Below, piece after piece: positions 44,179-51,215 of a stretch of DNA of 64,000 bases. The stretch's first letter is position 1; each line of letters opens with the position of its first letter. The DNA lies in contig NZ_NGNR01000004.1 in the NCBI RefSeq assembly GCF_002198115.1, positions 1 through 64,000 of the forward strand. Reading direction: 5' to 3'. This DNA comes from Robiginitalea sediminis (GTDB lineage: Bacteria > Bacteroidota > Bacteroidia > Flavobacteriales > Flavobacteriaceae). The position numbers were made by a program, and so were the translations under genes. The notes under the pieces are model-generated. The model ran no database searches, was not told where the DNA came from, and worked only from the letters and a program-made list of their open reading frames with translations.

Positions 44179-44222
44179 GGGCCGAGGGCCACAAAAGGGT
44201 TCACCCGTGGCCTTTTGGGCCC
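44179..44222 (-). other. intercistronic hairpin between HYC_CC_PP and cusA
   Basis: A compound hairpin lies in the 95-nt gap: GGGCC (44179-44183) with GGCCC (44218-44222), GGCCAC (44187-44192) with GTGGCC (44207-44212), and GGGT with ACCC at the tip. Each stem is perfect. There is no U-run on the minus strand after it, so it is more likely a stability or stoichiometry element than a full terminator. Confidence 0.45.
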
Positions 44223-44245
44223 CGGGGGTTACACACAAGTAAAAA

Positions 44246-44647
44246 TCAAATCAGAAATCGCTGGTCCCGGATCGTGATGTCGGGAAACAAGGGCGGGGGG
44301 GAATAGCCATGAAAGCGGGGCGGCTCCTGCAAGTGTTCGGGTTGCCCCAGCCAATTCTGGTAAACCGCCATCACTACCGCGACGAGCTGCGGATGGAAAT
44401 CCACAGGGTTTACCACTTGGTCCAGGTCTTCCTGCCCCTGGACAATGACCTCCACATCGGAGCAACAGCCCAGGCCCGCCATAAGGTCGTCACCCATGGC
44501 CATGCCACAGTCTTCCGCCTCGTGGAACAGGCTGAAATCCACCAGGGTTTTCCCGCAGAAGTGCATGTCCATTGTAAAGGACAGCGTTGAGAAAAGCAAC
44601 AGGTGGGACAACAGTACAGCCCCGATTTTCCGTGTAAAAGGTCTCAT
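44246..44647 (-). CDS. HYC_CC_PP family protein (copper-associated)
   Basis: 133 residues from the ATG at 44647, giving a signal/anchor helix (MRPFTRKIGAVLLSHLLLF). Family residues are visible: MHFCG, an adjacent Cys-Cys pair in LGCCSDVEV, and YSPPPLFPDI at the end, the features behind the family name. Cys, His and Met residues suggest metal binding. In Bacteroidota it is typically near heavy-metal efflux operons, as here directly upstream of cusA. A minus-strand -7 element TAGTTTTG (44664-44657) gives a very short leader. Confidence 0.8.
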   Translation of the reverse strand: MRPFTRKIGAVLLSHLLLFSTLSFTMDMHFCGKTLVDFSLFHEAEDCGMAMGDDLMAGLGCCSDVEVIVQGQEDLDQVVNPVDFHPQLVAVVMAVYQNWLGQPEHLQEPPRFHGYSPPPLFPDITIRDQRFLI

Positions 44648-44720
44648 TGTCAACACCAAAACTACAAAATAATCGGTTTTATTGTACGTTTTTGGCAATT
44701 GCTTCACACAAAGCGGGTTC

Positions 44721-45728
44721 TCAAATAACCTGGAAGCCCTCAGGGAAAGGATGGTCCGAGTCTATGATCAGGGTATTGTATCCGTGGACCCATGCACTAC
44801 CCCGGATTTCCGGGATAATGGCCGGCACCACACCCAGGGAAGTGGTTCCTGCAATCCGCCCCTCGAAGACCGAACCGATATAACTCTCATGAACGAACAG
44901 GTCCCCTTCTTTCAACTTTCCCTGGTGCGCCCACTGGGCCATCCGCGCAGAGGTCCCGGTCCCGCAGGGGGATCGGTCAATGGCATTGTCCCCGTAGAAA
45001 ACCGCATTGCGGGCGGTAGCCTTTTCCGATAAAGTCTGCCCGGTCCAGAGCACGTGGCTTACATCGCGGATCCGGGGGTCCAGGGGGTGGATAAACCGGT
45101 CCGGGTACGCCTCGTTGATTTGGCGCCGGATCTCCCGGCTCATCCGGATCAGGGAAGAGGCCGTGTACTCCTGAAGCCCTTCAAACCCGGGCTGCACCTC
45201 TATGATGGCATAAAAGTTACCCCCATAGGCCACGTCTACCTTAATCTCGCCCAGGGCCTCGGTTGCCAGGGGAAGTTTTTCAGCGGCCAGGAAAGAGGGG
45301 ACATTGGTCAGGGAAACCCATTCCACCTTCCCGCCCCGTTGCCCATAGCGTATGTGGACCAGCCCGGCCGGAGTTTCCAGGCGTACCTCCCCGGGAACCC
45401 GGGGCTGGATCAGGCCTTCTTCGATCCCAATGGTAATGCTGCCAATGGTGCCGTGCCCGCACATGGGCAAACAGCCGCTGGTCTCTATAAAGAGGATGCC
45501 CAAATCGTTTTGAGGGTCTGCAGGCGGGTAGAAAATACTGCCGCTCATCATGTCGTGGCCGCGGGGTTCGAACATAAGCCCCTTGCGGATCCAGTCGAAT
45601 TCCCTGAGGAAGTGCTGCCGTCTCTCGGCCATATCGGCCCCCTGAAGCGCAGGCCCGCCTTCGGCCACCACCCTCACCGGGTTGCCGGCCGTGTGCCCGT
45701 CAATACATTTAAAAATATGCCTTCCCAT
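44721..45728 (-). CDS. 4-hydroxyproline 2-epimerase (proline racemase family)
   Basis: 335 residues. Both catalytic cysteines are present: Cys90 in LPMCGHGTIG and a second in RSPCGTGTSARM near 250. A Thr at the first position would mean a dehydratase; Cys-Cys means a racemase/epimerase. FKCIDGHTAGNPVRVV at the start is the family N-terminus. The genomic context (DapA-family deaminase and semialdehyde dehydrogenase) shows the substrate is trans-4-hydroxy-L-proline, converted to the cis-D form. Last gene of the operon. Confidence 0.9.
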   Translation of the reverse strand: MGRHIFKCIDGHTAGNPVRVVAEGGPALQGADMAERRQHFLREFDWIRKGLMFEPRGHDMMSGSIFYPPADPQNDLGILFIETSGCLPMCGHGTIGSITIGIEEGLIQPRVPGEVRLETPAGLVHIRYGQRGGKVEWVSLTNVPSFLAAEKLPLATEALGEIKVDVAYGGNFYAIIEVQPGFEGLQEYTASSLIRMSREIRRQINEAYPDRFIHPLDPRIRDVSHVLWTGQTLSEKATARNAVFYGDNAIDRSPCGTGTSARMAQWAHQGKLKEGDLFVHESYIGSVFEGRIAGTTSLGVVPAIIPEIRGSAWVHGYNTLIIDSDHPFPEGFQVI

Positions 45729-45730
45729 GG

Positions 45731-47452
45731 TTACTCGCTGCGTTTGGAGGCGATATAGGCATCTATCCGACGCCTGAGGATGGGCAGGGTAACAGTGCCC
45801 TGCTCCAGCACAAGGCGGTGGAATTCCCGGATGTCGAAATCCTCACCCAGAGCATTCTGGGCTTTGCTGCGCAATTCCCGCAGGGTGATCTCCCCCATTT
45901 TATAGGACAGCGCCTGCCCGGGCCACGCGATATAGCGGTCTGTTTCCGTACCGATTTCATGCAGGGAAAGGGCGGTGTTGTCTCGCATAAAGGCTACGGC
46001 CTCATCCCGGGTCCACCCCAGGGCGTGGATCCCGGTATCGACCACCAAACGGCAGGCACGCCACATCTCGTAGGTAAGCTGCCCGAAACGTTCATAAGGG
46101 GTGGTGTAGATCCCCATATCGGCCGCCAGGTATTCCGAATACAACCCCCACCCTTCCCCATAGGCGGAAAGGTAAAGGCGCCGTCGGAAGGCGGGGATGC
46201 TGTCGGACAATTCCCGGTTCAGGGAGCCCTGCAGGTGGTGGCCCGGTACCGCCTCGTGGGCCGTTAGGGCCGGCAGGGTGTACAGGGGTCTGCTCTCCAG
46301 CTTATACGTATTGACCAGGTAAGTCCCGGCCCGGGTCTCGGTTGCCGGGGGTACATAGCGCCCCCCGGTGTATTTGGGCGCAATGGCATCGGGGACGGGT
46401 TCTACCCCGTAAGGTCTCCTGGGCAGAGTTTTAAAAAAGCGCGGCAGTTGCCCGTCGATGCGCTTGGCAATGTCGCGGGCCCGCATAAGCAATTCATCTC
46501 CGGTCCGGGCATAGAATTCCGGGCTGGTGCGCAGCATTTCCAAAAACTCGGAAAAGCTTCCCTGAAAGCCTACTTCGCGGATAATCCTTTCCATCTGGGC
46601 GCGGATCCGCGCCACTTCCTCCATCCCGATCCGGTGGATATCCGCTGCGGTATACTCGGAAGAGGTTGTATAAAAATCAATGCGGTTCTGGTAAAAATCG
46701 GCCCCGCCCGGGGTTTGGGAAACCCCTATGGCCTCCCGGGCCTGAGGGAGGTATTCCGTTTCAAAAAACGCTTTAATCCTGCGGAAGGTGGGAACCACAT
46801 CGGTTTCAATGGCTTCGCGTGCGGCCTGGAGTACCGAATCCCGCAGCGATGCGGATAGGGATTCCGGTAAATCCAGGAAGGGACGGTAGAAGGGGCTTTC
46901 CCTGTAATCTGAGACAATATGGTCGTTATAGGTGGTTTCGTAGCCCCGGAACATGGCCCTGGGCTGGGAAATGCCCCGCCGAAGGCCTTCCCGCATCAGT
47001 GCAAAGTGCTGGTCGGCATAGGCTGGCAATGCCCTGAGGACTTGCAGGTACTGGCGGGCCTGGCGGGCGTCCTCGATGGGTCGGATACGGTAGTTCAGGC
47101 TCAGGTGGAACCCCTGGTCGGCCTGGATGGGGTTCAGGTGCATGCCAAACTTGTATTCGTCCACTTGGTCCTTCAGAACAAACAGGAGCAATTCCAGGGA
47201 ATTCCTGTCTGTTTCTGATAGCTTGTCCGGAGCGATTTCCTGTACATCCCCAAGCAAGTCTGCGGCAAACTCGGCCTCTTCCCGGTATCGCTGCTCGGTA
47301 TACAACCCAAGCGGGTGGTCACTCCGGTCGTAAGGCCGGTAGGCTTCATAGCGCGCTATGGCAGAATCCAGCAAGGCTTCGGGACCGGGGGCCTGGGCTG
47401 TTGCATGCGCGCACCAGACGAGGAAGAAAAAGGATAACAATAGCTGTCTCAT
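45731..47452 (-). CDS. DUF885 family secreted zinc metallopeptidase-like protein
   Basis: 573 residues with a signal peptide ending HATAQ. DUF885 hallmark: TAHEAVPGHHLQ near residue 398, an HExxxGHH type zinc site, plus YGEGWGLYSEYLAADMG and GQALSYKMGEITLREL in the C-terminal half. Family members are thought to be dipeptidases or carboxypeptidases. The gene is 2 nt from the hydroxyproline epimerase and 3 nt from the dehydrogenase, so it is embedded in the hydroxyproline operon. It may release hydroxyproline from collagen-type peptides; that role is inferred. Confidence 0.88.
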   Translation of the reverse strand: MRQLLLSFFFLVWCAHATAQAPGPEALLDSAIARYEAYRPYDRSDHPLGLYTEQRYREEAEFAADLLGDVQEIAPDKLSETDRNSLELLLFVLKDQVDEYKFGMHLNPIQADQGFHLSLNYRIRPIEDARQARQYLQVLRALPAYADQHFALMREGLRRGISQPRAMFRGYETTYNDHIVSDYRESPFYRPFLDLPESLSASLRDSVLQAAREAIETDVVPTFRRIKAFFETEYLPQAREAIGVSQTPGGADFYQNRIDFYTTSSEYTAADIHRIGMEEVARIRAQMERIIREVGFQGSFSEFLEMLRTSPEFYARTGDELLMRARDIAKRIDGQLPRFFKTLPRRPYGVEPVPDAIAPKYTGGRYVPPATETRAGTYLVNTYKLESRPLYTLPALTAHEAVPGHHLQGSLNRELSDSIPAFRRRLYLSAYGEGWGLYSEYLAADMGIYTTPYERFGQLTYEMWRACRLVVDTGIHALGWTRDEAVAFMRDNTALSLHEIGTETDRYIAWPGQALSYKMGEITLRELRSKAQNALGEDFDIREFHRLVLEQGTVTLPILRRRIDAYIASKRSE

Positions 47453-47455
47453 GAT

Positions 47456-49054
47456 CTACTCATTATGGATACTTTCCCGGGTGGGCACCCCGTCTATGGT
47501 TCGCCAAATGCCCAGCAGGTTTGCATCCCGAAGGGCTTCGGGAAGGAGTTCCTGTGGGGCGTTCTGGTAGGATACCGGCCGGGCCCAGCGGTATATGGCA
47601 TCGGCCCCCACAGAGGTAAACCGACTGTCAGTAGTTGCCGGGAAAGGCCCGCCATGATGCATGGCAGGACCTACCTCTACCCCTGTGGGCACCCCGTTAA
47701 AAAGGATACGCCCCACCCGGGATTCCAGGGCGGCAATATGGACGCGGTACTGCCCGCATTCGGCCTCGCTGGCCAAGACCGTACCGGTGAGCTGGCCTTC
47801 CAGGGATTCCAGTACCTGCAGCATCTCCCCTTCGTCCCGGCAACCCACCACCAGGGTAAAGGGGCCGAATACCTCCTCCTGAAGGGTTGGGCTCGCCTTA
47901 AAATCGGAACCGGAGACGGCAGCTACGGTTGGGGGGACGCAGTTAACACCAGGAGCCGCTGCCGGGGCGCCTATCCGACGCACCCCGTTTTCCTGCAACA
48001 GGGTTTCCTGCATGCGGATATACCGCGCTGCAATCCCCTCGCCCAACATACAAGCCTGGGGGATTTGGTTCATCTCCCGGGCGAGGGTTTCGCGGAAGCC
48101 TTCCAGGGCCTCCCCCTCCAACCCGATAAGCAGGCCCGGGTTGGTACAAAACTGTCCTGTGCCGAGGGTTACGGACTGGGCATAGGCCGCAGCCCATTTG
48201 TCGCCTGCCGAAAGGGCCTCGGGCAATAGAAGTACCGGATTAATGCTTCCCATTTCGGCAAATACGGGAATCGGCACCTGCCGCCCCTGCCCCAGTGCGG
48301 CAAGGGCCAGCCCTCCGGCGCGGCTCCCGGTAAACCCTACCGCAGCCGTGGCCGGGTGCTGTACCAGGCTGGCGCCCAGGGAATGGGTAGTTCCCTGCAG
48401 GTGGGAAAAAACCCCTTCCGGCATGCCGGTTTGTTCCGCCGCCTGCTGAATAGCCCGAGCCACCCACTCCCCCGTGGCAGGGTGCAGGGGGTGTCCTTTT
48501 ACTACCACGGGGCAGCCTGCAGCAAAGGCAGAGGCCGTATCCCCTCCCGCTGTGGAAAAGGCCAGTGGAAAATTACTGGCCCCGAAAACAACCACCGGGC
48601 CCAGGGGGGCCAGGCATTTGCGGAGATCGGGTTTGGGGATGGGTTGTCTGGCCAGGTCTGCCGTATCGATGGTGGCTGCCATCCAGGAGCCGTCTTCGGC
48701 CTGGTCGGCAAACTTGCGAAGCTGGCCCGTGGTGCGCCCGAGCTCTCCCCTGGCCCGCCCTTCGGGCAGGCCGGACTCCGCAACATATAAGGGTACCAGG
48801 GCCTCTGCCCCTTCTTCCAGGAGTTCGGCTATCCGCCTTAAGAATGCAGCCCTGGCCGGGCCGGGCTTCTGACGGTAGACCCGAAAGGCCTGCCGGGCCA
48901 TTTGCATAGCGCGGTCGGCTTCCTGGGGTGTCGCCTCCAGAAAATGCCATTCGTTTAGAGATCCTGTTGCCGGGTTGGTCGATTGAAACGTCTGGCTGCC
49001 GGACCGGGATTCGGAGAATCCGATGATCTGGCCGCCACTGATTGGGTATTGCAT
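47456..49054 (-). CDS. alpha-ketoglutarate semialdehyde (2,5-dioxovalerate) dehydrogenase
   Basis: 532 residues, aldehyde dehydrogenase superfamily. Features: VVFGASNFPLAFSTAGGDTASAFAAGCPVVVKGHP (cofactor binding), FAEMGSINPVL (general base Glu) and the nucleophilic Cys in LGTGQFCTNPG. Length and N-terminus match the NADP-dependent KGSADH subgroup. It oxidises 2,5-dioxovalerate to 2-oxoglutarate, the last step of hydroxyproline (and of some sugar-acid) breakdown. The C-terminus MHHGGPFPATTDSRFTSVG is typical of the subgroup. Confidence 0.92.
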   Translation of the reverse strand: MQYPISGGQIIGFSESRSGSQTFQSTNPATGSLNEWHFLEATPQEADRAMQMARQAFRVYRQKPGPARAAFLRRIAELLEEGAEALVPLYVAESGLPEGRARGELGRTTGQLRKFADQAEDGSWMAATIDTADLARQPIPKPDLRKCLAPLGPVVVFGASNFPLAFSTAGGDTASAFAAGCPVVVKGHPLHPATGEWVARAIQQAAEQTGMPEGVFSHLQGTTHSLGASLVQHPATAAVGFTGSRAGGLALAALGQGRQVPIPVFAEMGSINPVLLLPEALSAGDKWAAAYAQSVTLGTGQFCTNPGLLIGLEGEALEGFRETLAREMNQIPQACMLGEGIAARYIRMQETLLQENGVRRIGAPAAAPGVNCVPPTVAAVSGSDFKASPTLQEEVFGPFTLVVGCRDEGEMLQVLESLEGQLTGTVLASEAECGQYRVHIAALESRVGRILFNGVPTGVEVGPAMHHGGPFPATTDSRFTSVGADAIYRWARPVSYQNAPQELLPEALRDANLLGIWRTIDGVPTRESIHNE

Positions 49055-49102
49055 GCCTGTTGGTTATTTTGGTTTTGGGGGGCACCCCCGAAAAAACACC
49101 CC

Positions 49103-50020
49103 CTATAACAAGCCCTTGTAATCGGGCAATTCGGGTCGGGATTCTATCCCCTTTTGAATAATATCCAGCACCCGCTGGCGCTCAGCACCAGCCAGGGGAA
49201 GGCGGGGCGGGCGGACGTGTTCCGTCCCGATCCCGGTGGCCACTTCGGCCAATTTGATATTCTGTACCAGTTGCGGGCTGATGTCAAGTTCCAGCAGGGG
49301 CAAAAACCACCTGTAAATAGGCAGGGCTTCGGCTATCCTCCCGGCACGTGCCAGGGCATATACGGCAACCGTCTCAGCGGGGAAGGCGCAGACCAAACCG
49401 GCCACCCACCCGTCGGCCCCCATCAGGATGCTCTCCATACCCAGGGTATCTACCCCGGTCAGGATTTTTAACCGGTCGCCAAAGCGGTTTCTCAGACGGG
49501 TAATGTTGGAAATATCCCTGGTAGACTCCTTTACGGCCTGGACGGTAGGGCAATCCCGGAGCAGCTCCCCGAACATGTCCGGGGTAACTTCTATCCCGTA
49601 GTCTACCGGGTTGTTGTATATCAGGATGGGCAGGTCCGTAGCAGCAGCCACAGCCTTAAAGTAAACCACCGTTTCCCTGGACGTGGCTTTATACCGCATG
49701 GGGGGCAATACCATCAGGCCCCGGGCCCCGGCTACCTTGGCGCGCTGTGCTGCAGCAACCGCTCCCTGGGTAGACTGTTCGGCAATGTTGACAATTACCG
49801 GTACATCCCCGGCCAGCCTGAGGGCCGCTGCCACCAGCTGGTCCTTTTCTTCCGGCAGGAGCGTGCTGGCCTCCCCGAGGGTGCCCCCCAGAATCAGGCC
49901 TTCCACCCCGGCATCGAGCTGGGCGCGGACATTGGTTTCGAACATAGGCAGGTCCAGGCGGTTGTCTGCTGTGAACTTCGTGGTGAGGGCGGGCATTACC
50001 CCTTGCCATTTTACACTCAT
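49103..50020 (-). CDS. DapA-family pyrroline-4-hydroxy-2-carboxylate deaminase
   Basis: 305 residues, class I TIM-barrel aldolase of the DHDPS family. LGGTLGEAS binds the substrate carboxylate, Tyr135 in IYNNP and Schiff-base Lys164 in AVKEST complete the active site. Together with the epimerase and KGSADH in the same operon it is best explained as the deaminase that turns pyrroline-4-hydroxy-2-carboxylate into 2,5-dioxovalerate, not as the lysine biosynthesis enzyme. It is the first gene of the operon; the FAD oxidase between epimerase and this enzyme is not encoded here. Confidence 0.88.
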   Translation of the reverse strand: MSVKWQGVMPALTTKFTADNRLDLPMFETNVRAQLDAGVEGLILGGTLGEASTLLPEEKDQLVAAALRLAGDVPVIVNIAEQSTQGAVAAAQRAKVAGARGLMVLPPMRYKATSRETVVYFKAVAAATDLPILIYNNPVDYGIEVTPDMFGELLRDCPTVQAVKESTRDISNITRLRNRFGDRLKILTGVDTLGMESILMGADGWVAGLVCAFPAETVAVYALARAGRIAEALPIYRWFLPLLELDISPQLVQNIKLAEVATGIGTEHVRPPRLPLAGAERQRVLDIIQKGIESRPELPDYKGLL

Positions 50021-50107
50021 GAGTTATGTATTTGGTCCTTAAAGATACGCAAGTAACCGATACCGGGAATTCTGGAATTCTCCTCCCGCTTTCCGGACTT
50101 TATGTGT

Positions 50108-50138
50108 TGGTCGACAGTAAGTATCCACTGGTCGATAG
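50108..50138 (+). promoter_or_regulatory. two 21-bp-spaced direct repeats upstream of the H-NOX locus
   Basis: TGGTCGACAG (50108-50117) and TGGTCGATAG (50129-50138) repeat with a 21-bp period. Their centres lie 69.5 and 48.5 bp upstream of the last base of an imperfect -7 (CTATTTTG, ending 50182), close to the geometry seen at 13642-13672. The spacing suits a LytTR dimer, and the last gene of this locus is a LytTR regulator, so autoregulation is possible. A tandem GGAATTCT repeat lies next to it at 50065-50080. Confidence 0.45.
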
Positions 50139-50206
50139 ATGAGCAGAGGAATTGCCATTCGTCTACATTAAACACTATTTTGTGCCAGATTTTCAACAGT
50201 TTAACT

Positions 50207-50617
50207 ATGAGATTGCTCCTTGTCGAAGACGATGAAATTGAAGTAATGAAATTTGAACGCATCGTAGCTTCGAAGGGAAAATGTACCATTACCAAGGCCC
50301 GGGACGGGTTGGAAGCCTGGGAACTCTTGGGAACAATGCGCGAATTACCGGAGCTGATACTCCTGGATATCAAAATGCCGAGGATGGATGGAATAACCTT
50401 CCTCGGTAAAATCAAGGCGGAGCCACAATTACGTCATATTCCCTGTGTAGTGCTCACCACTTCCAAGAACCCCACAGATGTCCATGAATGTTTTCAGGCC
50501 GGCATTTGCGGATACCTGGTAAAGCCCTTGAAACTAGAGGCTTATAAGGATTTAATAACGAAACTGTTGGATTATTGGGAGGCAAACCACCTTTGGCACG
50601 GAAAAAATCTGTCGTAG
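50207..50617 (+). CDS. stand-alone CheY-like response regulator
   Basis: 136 residues from the ATG at 50207 (MRLLLVEDDE); frames from 50102 pass through the repeat region and are rejected. Receiver fold: acidic pair in VEDDE, phosphoacceptor Asp54 in LLDIKMPRMDG, Thr in LTTSK and Lys in LVKPL. No output domain. Resembles the Rcp1-type receivers that pair with PAS or phytochrome kinases. It is the first gene of the H-NOX locus and may be a competing or branching target of the kinase at 51202. Confidence 0.9.
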   Translation: MRLLLVEDDEIEVMKFERIVASKGKCTITKARDGLEAWELLGTMRELPELILLDIKMPRMDGITFLGKIKAEPQLRHIPCVVLTTSKNPTDVHECFQAGICGYLVKPLKLEAYKDLITKLLDYWEANHLWHGKNLS

Positions 50618-50633
50618 TTTTAAAGGGAAAGGG

Positions 50634-51215
50634 ATGCAACAATTGGATATTCCAACACGGATGATGAAGATGAAAGGATTTATCTACAGATACTTCCTAG
50701 AAATGGTAGAAGAGCGTTTCGGCCTCACCCTGGTAGATACCCTGGTGGGGAAGGCCGACCTCCCCTCCGATGGGGTTTACACCCACCTGGGCAACTACCC
50801 TTATGAGGAAATGCTGCAATTGCTCGATGCGCTCAGCGCAGAAACCGAACTCCCCAAAGAATCCCTGCTCCACGCCTTTGGTACCTATTTGTTCGGGAGG
50901 TTGAATGCCACCCACCCGGAGGTGATCGGACTCTATGAATCCCCGGTCGATCTCCTCAAGGGTCTCAATGACCACATCCATTTCCACGTGCAAAATCTCT
51001 ACCCGGAAGCGGCCTTGCCCAAGATGGAGGTACGGGAAATGGGCCCGGGCCACCTGCAGGTCCTCTACGAGTCTTCCCGAGGACTGTATCGGTTGGCACA
51101 TGGTCTTATGGAAGGTGTCTTTTCCCACTTCAATATTTTTGTTGGTATTCAGTTCCGCCTCTTGGAAGCAGATGGAACCATCGTACAGTTTGAATTGGAA
51201 TATGAGCCGGAATAA
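50634..51215 (+). CDS. H-NOX heme nitric-oxide-binding sensor
   Basis: 193 residues. The H-NOX signature is complete: YRYFLEMVEERFGLTLVD near the start, the proximal heme ligand His116 in the HIHFHVQNLYPEA segment, and the heme propionate motif Tyr145-x-Ser147-x-Arg149 (YESSR). The sequence up to residue 12 may be extra; a start at one of the Met residues 10-13 would match the shorter family N-terminus. It binds NO (perhaps O2) and passes the signal to the overlapping kinase gene (14-bp overlap). No transmembrane part, so sensing is cytosolic. Confidence 0.9.
   Translation: MQQLDIPTRMMKMKGFIYRYFLEMVEERFGLTLVDTLVGKADLPSDGVYTHLGNYPYEEMLQLLDALSAETELPKESLLHAFGTYLFGRLNATHPEVIGLYESPVDLLKGLNDHIHFHVQNLYPEAALPKMEVREMGPGHLQVLYESSRGLYRLAHGLMEGVFSHFNIFVGIQFRLLEADGTIVQFELEYEPE

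Noticed and set aside
49103-50020. Lysine biosynthesis dihydrodipicolinate synthase (dapA)
   Set aside because: The family fold and Lys/Tyr are shared, but the operon with hydroxyproline epimerase and KGSADH points to the catabolic deaminase.
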